The translations under genes and the position numbers were made by a program. A stretch of 64,000 nt of DNA from Oxytricha trifallax (Eukaryota > Ciliophora > Spirotrichea > Sporadotrichida > Oxytrichidae): contig ARYC01017518.1 in the NCBI GenBank assembly GCA_000711775.1, positions 1 through 64,000 of the forward strand, written 5' to 3'. Below are positions 1 through 12,541 of this stretch, piece by piece. The notes below the pieces were generated by a model. That model did no database searches, was not told the DNA's origin, and saw only the letters and a program-made list of their open reading frames with translations. How positions within the stretch are numbered: the first letter of the stretch is position 1; every line of letters begins with the position of its first letter.

Positions 1-515
1 TATTCCTGCTCTTCCTGTATGAACTGTTAGTTAAGGTTCTAGAGTTCTTAGTGAGTGAATTTATTGTGGAACTGTGAGAGTTCGCTGGTTAGTTAAAAGT
101 CGATTTTGGTTTTAATGGGGGAGGAAGGCTTTGGAATGAACTCCGGTGAAGAGGAGCTGAGGATTCCAAAATCAGTAGCTGGCTATTAGGTTTTAGGGAT
201 CCATTTATTGTTGACTTGAACTAGGTAAAGTGACTGGGCTAGGAGTTCTAGCCAATTGGCAATATAGTGGTTATTCTGATTGTGAGCTCTGATTTTGGCT
301 TCATTTCTAAGTTTGAAGATTAGGGCTGGATTGATCTAGACAACTTTTTTGGCGATGTAGATGACTTTTTGGATGGTGAGATGTCCCCAATCATTGTTCA
401 TGGACTCTGAGATAATGGTGTCAATGATTTCTTTGAGTCTGGATCCTCGGATGAGGGTTTGAATGAAGTTCTTTGTGTAGGTCGAGAAGTTGGGCATTTC
501 GCTCTTATGTTCCAT
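1..515 (-). CDS. Hypothetical protein, N-terminal part, cut by window start
   Basis: Read with TAA/TAG as Gln, the frame is open from ATG (515) to the window edge, about 171 codons without a TGA. It has many preferred-looking codons and is clearly less AT-rich than the flanking DNA. The N-terminal half looks helical, with short charged segments around KEIIDTIISES and a later NWLELLAQSLYLVQ stretch. The C-terminal half is rich in Pro, Ser, Gln and Asn and so probably flexible. An in-frame GTG precedes the ATG directly; I chose the ATG. I do not recognise a family. It is the least damaged frame at this end and may be a real macronuclear-destined exon. The remainder lies outside the window. Confidence 0.6.
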
Positions 516-1524
516 CACTTGGATTATAATTTTATATAGAGATATCCAACTACTCTTTGGCTATCTAGCAAGTTTTTTATATGTCTATTTAGTCTATGAA
601 TCAACTCAAGACATCAATTGAGTCTACTTTAGCTTAAAATAACTTATCTTAAATCTTTCGCATATTTGTTTCTTTGAAGCTTATCCATCCTTAAGCTACT
701 AAATTATAAGAGCAGTGTTAATACTTTAAATAAAATTTATTCTCTTCATTTTCGCTAATTTAGGTACTCGGTTTTACTCTTGGGACATTTGTGTAAGAAC
801 AATAGTTTAATTACCCTCACATGAAGTTGCTATTTTTGAGAAAGTTGCCTTTTTGTGCAGATATTATTTCTTTAGATTAGACAAGCAAGTCTTCATTTAA
901 TAGCTAATCAAATACTTTTGTAAATCTAATTTTTAAGTAAGTATTAATAGCTTTTACAAGCAAATCTTCAAAATTTTCCTGGTCCAATTAATGGCGTAAG
1001 ATAACTTCTGGCAGAGAACCTTTTAATAATTCTGTAGGATCTGCAATTTTATATAGCTGCTGTATTTACTATGCACTATTAAATAATGGAGCTTCATATT
1101 CTTTGAATTTATTTATATATAATCACTCGAGTTTAGGGACTTTTACTGATTGCAGGTTCCAGATTGTAAGTGAGCTGGTTATGTAATTCATTTTAATATT
1201 AAGAGGTATCTGTTAATTGTTGTTTGAAGAATGACAGCTTTATGATGAGGCAGGGCTGCTTTCCTGCCTTGAATTGTTTTAAGCATACAATTATCGTATA
1301 TCTTTTTAGTATGAGTGTCTCATATTTATAATAATAATTCTAAGTGAAAAATTAATAATTTTAAAGCTAATAATTATTCTCTATAGAGAATACTTTAAAC
1401 TTTAAATTAATTTATGATAGAGCAACTTATTAAATAATTATTAAATACACTCAAATAATTCTCACTTCAAGGTAAGAACCATTTCTACCATAACCTTTCT
1501 ATAGCTTTAACATTCGACACTCCA
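516..1524. other. AT-rich spacer without a supported gene
   Basis: This lies between the hypothetical gene on the left and ORF-H copy A. I see no frame with coding character on either strand and no strong inverted repeat. It may contain upstream sequence for both divergent genes, but no motif is recognisable. Confidence 0.5.
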
Positions 1525-2339
1525 ATGGATCACAATCTTTCTCAAGTAAACGTTCATCAGGTTCGCGAAAAGATAGTCTCAAAGAAATAGCTTTTTGACT
1601 TTCTCGCTTAAGAGTGTGGGGCATATCTCTCAAAATGACTTGCTGTAATATTTACTTTCTCAAATGAATTTTGAACGGTTAAAAAGAGGTAAATTAAGTA
1701 AATATTAATTTCATTAGTACTTCAGAAGGTCGGATGTAATAGTGGCAACTGTTCCCTAAAAAGAAGGGCTAACAGCTCATGGCTTCTTAGATTACAAGAG
1801 AGATAAGCCATCATTGTTGGCATTCTTACCAGATCAATGTGATTGCCTTCACTTAGATAAAAAGTGGATATGCGATATCCTACTTTCGCTTGACAAAAAT
1901 GGTTTAAACAATATGATTTTTAATGCAAAGAAAAAGAGAAGAGAGAGAATAGATAATACAAGTAATCTAATTGTACACATGAAGCCTGAATTTGCAGAGG
2001 CTTTGAGCTAATCTTTGAGTTATAGTGGTAAGATATTAATAGATTAAGCTACTTTTATTTTAAAGAGGGCGCTCTGCGAATTTGATAAAGTAGTCTTCTC
2101 AAAGAAAAAGAAACTAAAGAGACTTAGAGGAGGTCAAAAACGAAGAGCAGGCGCTTAGAGGTAGCAAGCATAAATACCTTCAAGAGAATAAAAGAATGAG
2201 AGATGATTTTATAGATATGAAATCATAAATCGATGATCTAGTTGGATACAAATCCTTAGTTCATTAGTTGCATGAGAGTGGAGTGATTGATAATGAGGGC
2301 AGGATATTATCAAACTAATAAAACTCTTTAATAGAGTGA
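1525..2339 (+). pseudogene. ORF-H copy A, element-encoded protein of unknown function (decayed)
   Basis: ATG at 1525 and TGA at 2337-2339, with at least two frameshifts. With ciliate code the pieces align by eye with ORF-H copy B (38367-39203). Shared features in order are an N-terminal HxxQVRxKIxSKK segment with an xxDFLxQExGAYL block, a central V-PQ-E-LT segment, LPDQ-x-LHLDKKW followed by DILLSLD, the block VHMKPxFxEAL, a basic low-complexity stretch, and a C-terminal DDLVGYKSLVHQLHESG tail. About 270 residues are expected. No known domain is recognisable. It converges tail-to-tail with the SecA-like gene, whose stop lies 128 bp away. Its presence next to a transposase in the 34-39 kb element suggests it is an element gene, not a host gene. 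Confidence 0.7.
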
Positions 2340-2466
2340 AGGTCAACTTTTATAACTAAAAATCTTAATAAAGTTAACTCAATTTAAACAGTTAAAATTC
2401 TTAAACAAAGTATGTCTAATATTCCTCAATATCTGTGGTACATATAATCACTATTGATGCCCGAGT

Positions 2467-5400
2467 TCATTCATTCTTTAAGCCTTTTAAGGCTCTCTTT
2501 TAATTTAAGCTGAGGTGCTTAAGTTCTTTTTCCTGTTATTCTTCAAAACGCGATGTAATTGCGGGGACTTTTTATTATTCTTTCTAGTCATTAACAACTT
2601 AGATTTAGTTATCAGGTGTTTTCAACTTCTACTTTTGCTTGCGTCTTTAATGTGTTTTGATAAAATCGTCAGTAGGTTCAGTGTTAGTTGGAAGATCTTG
2701 ACCTAAATTTTTATCGCTGTTTTTGGTAATACCTTCTGGTTCAATTTATACTTTAGTCATGAACCCCTCGCTAGCATTCGAAGAACCAGAATCAAGCCCC
2801 TCTTTCAATTCAGGTAATGATTTGAGTTCTACATCAATTTCATTTTGATCTTCAACTGAAGCTATTGAGCTATGGTGATCGTAGACTTTTGAAGTATCTG
2901 TGATAGCCTATATATTGGTTTCCTCCTCACTGAGAGGTAATATTTGAATGAAATAAATTTTGCCTAGTGTTGCTTTTATTTCTTGCCAGTGGAGCAATCA
3001 TTAATATTTTCAGATGCAAATGAAGTATTCTTGAGAACGGATTCAGATTTGTCTAAAACTTAATCTTAAGATAAATCATTGGATGAAATTAATTAGTTCA
3101 TACACCAAGGTTAGCAACCCAAAACAGTTTGAAGCATTGCTATTTTTATGTGAGATTCATTTTCTAGACATCACTGGTGAAGTCTAATAACTTGTTCTAC
3201 TGTTTCCTAAGATCCTTGCTTATAAACAATTTTCTTGAAAGTCCCTTTACGATGTAATCTTCCCACTCTTCAGATTATTTGTTAAGTCGATCTTGTAGAG
3301 AACACATCTACTACAATCAGAAAAAGGCCACCATTAAATTTGAGCTAGTGATTTGTTTTAAGATCAGTTCCTCTTCCTTATTATTCATTAAGTAAAAATA
3401 CCTCATAATGCCCCTCCCCATTTTTACTTGCAAACATTTAATCAAATTACGCCTCGAGCTTAGTTTCCTTTACATTTTTCATTGAGAAAAACTGTATTCA
3501 GGAGTACTTGCGAAAGTAACTCTCAATAATAGAGTAAGACTAATGGGAAACAATAATAGCAGGCGTTAGTTTGGAGTAACTATCAAACAATTCAAAAATT
3601 CTTTTGCAATAGTCTGCTTAGTTTCAAGAAACTTATTCTTGATCCAAGTTTATTCTCTTATTTCAATCCAAAGAGCTTAATTTTGGAAAGAATATTTTGC
3701 TAGCCTTAAATGCGATTTATAAGCAATTTGCTTCTTTAGAGCTCAATGTTGATCCAGTGCACCCAACTATAAGCTTTGTACAATTTAAAAATTTTAAATT
3801 TTACACCATTTACGCGACATTTTTTTTCAAAGAAAATTCAATCATATTCATCAATTAAGACAATCGATTGGCCCCACATATTTCCAAAAGTCTTGATTTT
3901 CAAATTAATTTTCAAGAAATTTTTGAGTTAAATAGTAAACACCTTCTTTCCTATCTTATTTATTTACATTAATGTTGAGACTTAAGCTAGTCACAAGTTA
4001 TTCAAATCTCTTTTCATCTCTTAGAATCAAGTGAAAGTTCTTTCAAATTATAGTTGCTAAAATTGAGCACATCAAAGTCTTACCATTGCCAACCCCAAAA
4101 TTGATAAAGATAAATTTAGAGTCCTCCCAGAGTAAGTATTTTAAAGCCAACTTAAAGCAAAAAAGTCAAACCCTATAATTTATTAGAGCCTTAAAATCTA
4201 ATTTTACATTCGAAATGCTTTATCTAGCATAGCCTACTAGAACTCATTCACAGCTCTGTAATCTTTATTAATTCTTTTAAATTAATTTAAAGTCTCTTCT
4301 TGTCTTCGTCATTAAAATCTATGGTTTTATTGGGAACGTGCAACAGTTAGTTAAGTTTTGTAAAATCTGCTCTGGGGCAATCTTAAATTATGTCTCGTCT
4401 TTAACTTAAACCCGTTTCTTGATAAACACTAGAAAGGTTCTTTACCCAAATCAGATATTTCGTTCAATTTATTTACTCAGAGTGGATTTCTGAGTTTTAG
4501 TTCTTGCGATAGTTATTACAGATAAAGAGTAAAATCTTCCTGGTCTATGAAATCCCATTTCTCAACGAATATTTCCCCCCACCGTACTAATAAAGTTGTC
4601 AAGTTTTTAATAAGAGGATGCACTTGAGAGCGCGCATATTTGTATAAAATCTCCTACAACATTTATAGGCACATGACGAATAAGCCTCAAGCCTTAATCT
4701 TCTTTTAGTATTTGGATGAATGACTTGCTCAGGCAAAGCAAGGTGTTTGGAATTAATCTTACTGCTTAAGAGTCTATTTTAAACTATTGGAATGTCCCAA
4801 TCATCAAAGAGAATTATACCTATATTACTCTTATCAAGTTTAGAAAGCTCATCTTAGAATTTTTAAAGGCAGTCAGGCTCATTCATAAAGATGTAATTTG
4901 ATAGGCCAAGGGCTTATTCGGTGATTTGGTCTTTAAGCCAGAAGGATGAGGGCACTCTTCAGCAAGGTCTCATCTATCTCAATAATCTCATATCTATAGT
5001 AAAGCAAAGATGAAACGAAGAGTCTAGTCTTTATTTGAAGGTTTACCTAGGCTCATTGGTTAAGCTCGTAAATGTTTCTAAACATATACTCACAAAAATT
5101 CAAAAATTTTCTTTTGAGATTCTGAAAAAATTCTAACAAACTTGAACTATTTCGATTAAACAACTTCCAAATGAACTGTTGCCTTTCATTCGGTTTGAGT
5201 ATCACATACTCTCTAATATTGTTTAAGTTAGATCAGACTGTATTTTTGCTCGATAATTTACTTGAGCGTTTATAAGTTCCCTATAATCATCGACAAATTG
5301 CTGCTCAAATTCATAGTTTCTATCCTCGTTGCCACCCTTGGGCAGCTCTTTGGACTTGCTAGGATGTACATTTAATGGCTTAATTTATGCATCCTTTACT

Positions 5401-5799
5401 GATTTAGCAGTACTTTAAGTGGTTTTGTTTAAAATAAACTTGCTTATAAACTTTGCCAAATCTCTAGATCCAACCAAAGGCTTTAATTCATCCAGTTCAA
5501 GCATTTTACCTAGGTCGTAATTGTGAATAGGTAGAATGAGTTTCACTTTTTTCAATTAAGTCAAGTAATTTAGCTCCTTCGTATTTTGATTTTCTAGCTC
5601 TTTTAGATTTTGTATATTAAGCTTCATTGCTTTGCTGCACGTTTGACTCAGATTAAAGGAAGCTTTTTATTTCAGCTTTTTGAAGAAAATCTTGCTCATT
5701 TAGCTTAAGACTTTAATTATTCTTGATTGCCTTTGGGCAAAGGTTTTGCATCTGAGAGTTATCGGATACTTCAATATTGGAAAATTGCGATAGGTTCAT
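2467..5799 (-). pseudogene. Decayed SecA-like / superfamily 2 helicase-type ATPase gene
   Basis: About 1,110 codons from ATG (5799) to TGA (2467-2469), broken by several frameshifts and in-frame TGAs. Motifs on the minus strand in order: a Walker A GVGNGKT near 4080-4100, a Walker B IVLIDEYD near 3845-3865, and a GRGTDL plus RVGRLHRKGT segment near 3250-3370. That last segment matches the motif V/VI region of SecA (RGTDI ... GRxGRxG). The first Gly of motif VI is replaced by TGA (3270-3272). The C-terminal region is acidic, then rich in Lys, Glu and Gln. SecA-like ATPase modules are known in large ciliate proteins; the role here is unknown, possibly a mobile-element ATPase. The start at 5799 opens a frame that must shift near 5560-5630, so the true N-terminus is uncertain. 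A second ATG at 5627 opens a clean 141-codon segment. Confidence 0.7.
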
Positions 5800-8166
5800 A
5801 ATTTAGGCGGCTGATTTAAGTGAGTTAAATATTTAAAATTAATAGTCTTAATTAAAAAAGCTCTTTAATATTAATTCTTAATTGCTATTTCCCATTCTTA
5901 ATTCAAATATCGCCCTTCTTATAATTCTTTACTTCATGTTTGTTTTTAGAAAAGAAATATAATTTACAAGCTATTCGTGTTTGAGACTACAAGTGTTCTT
6001 GGTATGAAATATAAAATATCATGAGCAGGCTTATAAAGTTTAGCGATTTCTTAAAAAGTATAGTGATGCATGAGTTCTTTAGATTTAGAGTCAAGCAAAA
6101 AACTTAATATGATAGGGACCCAAAATGGCAGTGAATTTTTGAAGATCATTATATTAACATCAATATATAGCATCAGTCTTGAAAAGGTTTCCCTTTCTAC
6201 TTCTATGAAATAATTTCTCCAAAAAAATCAAAGTATGTAATAATTGCTCTTTTGGGATATAAAAGCATCATTAAGACAACTTAATGGCTATGACATTAAT
6301 AATAAGAGGGCATTTAAATTAATGGTAATAATTATCTCGAAATCAATCCATCACTAAAGCACTATAAGATAACTATATGAGATATGGATAAAGAATATCA
6401 AAACAATAAACAAAAGTGAGGGATTTAGTGAAAGCATCAATTTATATTAAGATAGAAAAAAGACTCTGAAACCTAAGGTATTATTATTAATTAAGCGTCT
6501 TAAATATTTATTTTGCTGAATTTAATTCTCATTTAATTTTGACTCATGAGGTTTTATTTGTCAGTAAACTTGTAAATTAATCATAATAAAAAGATCAAAG
6601 AGTGTTAGAACATGCCAGATATTTATTTAATCATCAAGTTTACCTAAATAACTGCACTAATACATTCCAAAATGGTAATTTATTTCTCAAGCAGACAAAA
6701 TTATAATAAGAATTAAAGAAATCAATCAAATATTAACTTTTAAATATAAACAATTGATATGATTTTTTTCATTCAGTTGCTTAATTTAATATCAAAATCA
6801 AAATTTTTATAATTTAAATATCATACCATTTAATATATGTATTGATATTTACTTTTAATTTATAAATAATATTTGTAATAATGTATTTCCTTTCATTAAT
6901 AAATTCATATATTACTACTACATTTATCTATATATAGTGTGCACTTATCAATATTCTTATGAGTTATTAGATGAATAATAACTATAATATGTTTAACTCA
7001 TTTCTACTCATATATTTTACTTGTCTTTATTGTTATTATTGTCAAGAATCTATCTAATAACTATATCTATCATATAAATAGGATTATTACTGTTCATTTC
7101 TGAGCCATAAAAAATTGGAAGATAACTGTAAAAATTAACGGTTTTAAGTAGTTAGATAACTCGTAAAACTTTATCTGATTAACATAGGGAAATTCTTTAA
7201 GAAATTATATGCTATTGAATATACCATGAAACATGCAGAGGTTTCTCGCATTAGTGAATATCGAGGCATTATTTTAAAGCTGTAATAAAATAATTAATTG
7301 TAAATTTACTAGGTAGAAGTATAATAATTGGATCTTAAGAACGATTAAATGTTATATTTAAAAAAATTTAACTATATCTATTTTATACTTCTGGTGCATT
7401 TTATGAAGAATTTTTAGCCTATCAAAGAATATAGTATTAGGTGAACAGGAATTATAATTAAAAAGTAGAAAATGCTAGCTTACATGAATCATAAAATTTT
7501 TTATTTAATACTTATTAATCAGATAGTAAAGATGACTAAATATAAATATTCTATAGAATATACATGCATAAAGTTTAGGTATAAATTTATGATATTTCTG
7601 AGAAAAATTTGATAAATTCTAATATTCTTTACAATATTCACTTTGTTTAGAAATTGAGGCGTTTCTTAGCAAACTTTTTATTTGACAAATATATATTTTT
7701 GGAGTGAAGAACTAAAAATAGTTTTAACAAACCTTATACTATTAAACTCACTTTTCTATTCACTATTTAATTTATTATAAATTTTTATTGCAACATTCTT
7801 TTAATAATTTGTAGAGTTACAATAATCTCAATTATTAAAAAAGATAATCCTAGTAAAATCTTTTAAATAATTGGAATCTCTGCAATAAAGGATAGAATCA
7901 TTACAATGAAATAATAAACTTTAAATTACTCTAGATGTCACAGACAAGAATGTTCTGATGAATATTTAAGTGTAAAAATGTAGCAGGCATCGGCAAATAA
8001 TAGTATTATCAAAAATGATTTAAAGGGAGAAATTCAAGACTCCCATAATATTCACAAATTATGAAACTAAAGGCTACTTAATGTTTCTTGCTAATAAAAT
8101 ATGAAGGAATCCATTTTTAATCAATAGAACCATGTCAGGCTTTACCTTTAGGTTGGTTCATGATAC
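5800..8166. other. AT-rich non-coding stretch
   Basis: Very AT-rich DNA with homopolymer and AT-dinucleotide runs. I see no frame with protein-like composition, no long inverted repeat and no tandem array. Confidence 0.5.
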
Positions 8167-8364
8167 CTACAATTTTATGAGAAATACTGAAATATCCTTT
8201 TCTCTGGCAAAACTATGACTATCAAATTTGGCATAGCTAGCAGTTAGATGCTGGAAAGTATCGAACTTTGTAGAGAAATTATTGAAATCATAAAAGGTAA
8301 TTCCCACAATAAATAAACACTTAGGACTGGAGATGGAGAGATTGGAGGAAGTCAAGAATATTTT
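8167..8364 (-). CDS. Possible exon or coding remnant
   Basis: A frame of about 65 codons with mixed, protein-like composition (segments such as FDTFQHLTASYAKFD and SHSFAREKDISV) in otherwise featureless AT-rich DNA. In germline ciliate DNA such islands can be short macronuclear-destined segments or gene relics. No family is recognised, and chance is a serious alternative in a code with one stop codon. Confidence 0.25.
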   Translation of the reverse strand, partial: KIFLTSSNLSISSPKCLFIVGITFYDFNNFSTKFDTFQHLTASYAKFDSHSFAREKDISVFLIKL

Positions 8365-9835
8365 GACTGAGTTAAAACATCATGTTTTTGAAGATTCTAT
8401 AAATAATTATAATCATGTTTAAAACACATAATAACATTATATAATCTGTATACTTTTGACCCATGATGGGCTGACCTTATCATTTATTAGTAAAAGATTG
8501 TATAAGTCCCTTTAACTACAGAATTATCAATTAAAATGATAACATATCAATGCAATAATTATTTATTACATAGAGGTATTAACGTTAATGGATATATATT
8601 TTTTAAAGCTAAATAATTTAGTCAAATCTCCAATCAAATCAATTAACCTTAGCTTTTTTTATCATCAAATTTGATTATATTTATTAAATATGTATAATCT
8701 ATATTCAAAGCAGAGAGAATTATCTCAGACAAATGTAAATAAATAAAGAATATATTTATAACTTCCAAATAGGCATAGTAAACTTCAAACTTAAATAAAG
8801 ATCAACTCCTTGATGTTTGAAAATGCATTAAATTTAGAAGAACCCAAGCTTCTTTTTGTTTTTTTTTAAAAAATAATTTCTAGCTTATTTGACAATTATT
8901 TATTAAGTATATTATGCAACACTCTTTTCTTCCTTTAATTAATGTGCTGATCAATATTTGTAAAGAGATATTGATTTATTTGCAGAGTTATTAAAAGAAT
9001 TAAGTCATATTCATCAGTAAGAGAATAAAGCTAAGATAGTTTGCTCTTAATATGAAATAACTTAGATTGGATATCGATATAATTTAGTTTTCATTTATAA
9101 ATTCCAGTGATAGAATGAGCCATGTTCTCATTAAAATTGCTTTTAAAATAGATTTAGAAATATAAAAATTCCAATATATATATATAAGTAAACAACTTAT
9201 AAAAAAACATTTAATTAATCAATTGGAGTATGTGAATTGATCTCCCCTATATTTTCTTATTAAAAATAAATTAATGAAATTCTAAAAGCTTTATTTTTAA
9301 ATTAGAGGAAACTGAATGCTTCGATAGATTTTTTGGATATAGTTAAAAAAGTATTGTTAGAATATTACTAATTAGTTTTTTAAACATTCAATCAAGTACT
9401 TAAAATTGAGAATTGTTTATAATAATAATTTATAATGATAAGCTAATTTTCATATAGACTTTCCATAAATATTGGCATTTAATCACTTGATAAGAATATT
9501 TAGAACCTGAAACCCCTGAGTTAATTAAACTGTTAAAACCAAATTGTTTACTTCTCATATTCTTTCATCAGTCTGCTTCAATAAACGGTAATAGATGCTT
9601 TATAAATATCATATATTCTAATTATAAATACAGAAACACAAAATTTTCAAAACTTATAAAACACTTTAAATATAAAACTCAAAGCTTCTACTACTATTCA
9701 TTCATTTATTCATAGTACTTTCTTTCTTTTAATAAATATAATGCAGCAAACTTTAAAAGCACTAGAAATACACAGGCGATAAATCACTGATTGCAATAGC
9801 TCGTTTCTTACCAGCTAAAATTGTTATTTTTTATA
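8365..9835. other. AT-rich non-coding stretch
   Basis: No supported gene, RNA or repeat. A short poly-T/poly-A junction near 8860 is the only low-complexity feature noticed. Confidence 0.5.
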
Positions 9836-10120
9836 TCACTACTAACAATATGATAATGATATTAAATACTGTTTTTTAATGTCTGATTATATTTCATTAG
9901 ATAACATTTCTAACTTAATTTTAGTACTATATAAGCTTTGATTTAATTGAATAAGTGAAACTGCCTCTGGTGTTAGGGATAAAGATTTTGTTAATATTGA
10001 CGCTGATTTATGCTTCAAAGTGCAAGAAAGGGCATTTCTAAAGTAAGAATCAGGATAAGGGAGCTGTTCCACTGGTCTTTATTTAATTGAGTAGCAAAAG
10101 TGATAGTGAAAAATCCAAAA
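9836..10120 (-). CDS. Possible exon or coding remnant
   Basis: A frame of about 90 codons ending at TGA 9836-9838 with protein-like composition, including QLPYPDSYFRNALSC and SLSLTPEAVSLIQLNQSLY. There is no family match and no ATG at the upstream edge, so it would be an internal segment. Its isolated position in AT-rich DNA fits either a small macronuclear-destined segment or a relic. Confidence 0.3.
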
Positions 10121-11171
10121 AAAAACAACTAAATATAAATTTTATATTATAATTTAATGTTATTATGGTTTTTACAAATTTGATAAATATTAGTGGATAC
10201 TAAAGGTAGCAAACAATTTAATGAGTTTTCTATAAATTAGCTAACTGATCATAAAAAAGTAATATTATTACAAACAAGTTTAATATGTAAAATAAGTTTA
10301 AATGTTCAACTAAATAATATTTAAAAAATTATGAAAATAACAGATTTATACCACTTTCTTAGAGAAAATAGAGTATTTTCTATTAAATATATTAATATTA
10401 AAAAGAATTTCTATTGTTAAAAACATATTATATGTAGAACTGATGAAAGTCAATTAAATCATGAGATTAATCTAAATTGCTAAAATAAAGTTTTCGATAC
10501 AATGCTTCATTAAGTAATTAAGTTATAATTTGCATTTTAATGGAAGAGCAATTTATACAATGATTTAAAATTAAAAATAATTTCATTCATAATATTTAAA
10601 TGTATTTAGCAATAAAAACTATATTGAGTAAAAATATAAAGAACAAGACGGAATAGAAGTCAAACTAATATAGAAAAATATGCCAATAATCATGATTTGT
10701 GTAATTTCTCAAAATTAAAATTCAATGTCTGGTATCCTCAATAAACTTCGCATAATTTATTACTGTTAAAAGGGTTTACCTTTGAATACGGTTTAATTTA
10801 AATATTAAAGACTCTAGGCCTCAGTTATCATTCTATTAAATCGATATATAGATTAATTAATGATTCTACCTGATTTACATATATTGTGAAAAATGTCTAT
10901 ATTGGTAGAAGATAAACAAATATAGAATTTTATGATTAAATATTGAAGGTCACAGACATAGCCTTGACTGACTTGCTAAACATAATGTCCTATTATCTAA
11001 AGATCTAAACTACTTTTCAAGTGAAATGAGGTGATGCTCGCAATTTTGATAAATCAATTTCTTTTCATCTTCAAAAGTAAGTTAATTACGATATTCAGAT
11101 CCCTAAGGTTCGGGCTTTATCAAAGAGTTGACTCTTTGCCATTTCCTAATGTCCCCAAATTATGGTAAAAA
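10121..11171. other. AT-rich non-coding stretch
   Basis: No supported gene. A small hairpin (AAAGAGTTGACTCTTT) sits near 11121-11136. Confidence 0.5.
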
Positions 11172-11660
11172 TTGATATGCTTTATTTCCTTGTTTACTTT
11201 CCTTGCTCCCATTCAAGATTTTATTTTTTATATTTCTTTCCTTGCCTCCTTCCAAGCTTTCATTCATTGCTTTCTTTATTGCACACCTTCCTTGCTTAAA
11301 ATTCTTTATATAATAAACGAGCCAAAAAATAATCTTTTGATTCCATCGAGCCCTCAAAGAACATTAAAGTGCTTGAAAATGTATGTATATTGTTTGTTGA
11401 GGACTGAGGAGCACGATTAGGATTGTTTGTCATATTTGAAAAAGCAAAGATGGAGATTTTGGGATGAGAAAGCGAAAATTGAAAAATTTGGCGAACTCCC
11501 CAATCTTATATTGAGTTTTTAGAGCTCTTTCCGAGTGGTGCCAAATCCAGGAACGACAGAATTTCATTCGCCTAGCACTAAATACCCTTACGGTAATCGT
11601 GAATTCGAAATCAGAATAAAAAAATATTAAGTGGTTAGAAAGTTAGAACTTTAAATGTGA
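11172..11660 (+). CDS. Hypothetical protein, 162 codons (TAG/TAA read as Gln)
   Basis: The frame runs from ATG 11172 to TGA 11658-11660 if the TAG at 11418 and later TAG/TAA codons are Gln. The first about 45 residues are very hydrophobic (FISLFTF, FIFYISFLASF) and could form one or two membrane segments. The C-terminal half is polar and protein-like (RFWDEKAKIEKFGELP; NPGTTEFHSPSTKYPYG). No family is recognised. A short direct repeat, TTCxCCTAGCACTA, occurs inside its 3' part and again near 11767, so part of the frame lies in repeat-like DNA. It could be a chance frame. Confidence 0.35.
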
Positions 11661-12197
11661 AAATGCTAATAATTTATACATAAAAAATGAACCAAAAAAT
11701 GATGTTTTGACCCATGGTTAATGACAAAAAAACATCTTCAAATATATTAAAAATAATTAGTCTCGTTCACCTAGCACTATGGTCAATTAGGTTGCTTAGA
11801 GTTCATTTTTATTTTCATAATTTTTCTTCTCTCAAAGATTGTTGAGAAATGAAGGATTGAGGATTAAATATTTATGGTATTAAATAATATTAATATATTA
11901 AAGTTTAATAATCAGAAGGTATGACAATTAATATTTGCCAGATATAGACTAACTTATATAAAAAAATTAAAAATTTTGAAAAATTATGTTATATAGCTTA
12001 GAAAGGATATTAAGAAAAAATTAGAAATTTCATATATTATATAATAATTATTCTGTGATCTAAATGTCGAAGGAAGATGGGTTGGGGTGGGTAATGTGGT
12101 GGGAGTTGTCGCTCAGAACAAGTACCAAATCATTAATTATAGAGTCTTCTAGCAAATTATTTAAAAAAATACAACATGACACTCACATTAGCTTATA
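11661..12197. other. AT-rich stretch with a G-rich patch
   Basis: No gene seen. A short G-rich patch (GGGTTGGGGTGGG type) at about 12078-12105 stands out against the AT-rich background. Confidence 0.4.
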
Positions 12198-12541
12198 TTG
12201 TAGGAATACATTTGAATATGGAAAATTTATTATAAATTAATATATAATTAGCTGAACTTAACAAATGGCGGTACCCCTCTTAGGCATCCCTGGAGTGAGA
12301 TAACTTGACTTTAATTTTGGGTGATTTGTTTATTTTATATTAATGCCAAAATTAAAGTCAAGTTATCTCGCTCCAGTGATGCCATAGAGGGGTCCCACCT
12401 GTAGTTAAGTCCAGAAAATTTTAAATTCTTTATCAAACAGGAACCATATTGTCTATGGTATCACAATGCTAACTATCACGAATTTAATTATTAATATATT
12501 AATTCATAATAAATTTTCCAAATTCAAATGTATTCTTTCAA
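12198..12541. mobile_element. MITE family M1, copy 1 (TA target duplication)
   Basis: A 344-bp foldback. The left end starts TTGTAGGAATACATTTGAAT and the right end carries the inverse. TA dinucleotides flank both ends (12196-12197 and 12542-12543), as expected for Tc1/mariner-type insertion. The inner arms hold the family core: GGCGGTACCCCTCT, a CATCCC block, then a GAGATAACTTGACTTTAATTTT block before the loop. It is non-coding. Three more copies lie in this window, all sharing the core and TA flanks. Confidence 0.85.

Noticed and set aside
4085-4097. CCCCAAAA-like string as a telomeric tract
   Set aside because: It is the coding sequence of the Walker A motif (GVGNGKT) on the minus strand. 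Similar single CCCCAAAA strings at 48438 and 55049 are also isolated and not at element borders.
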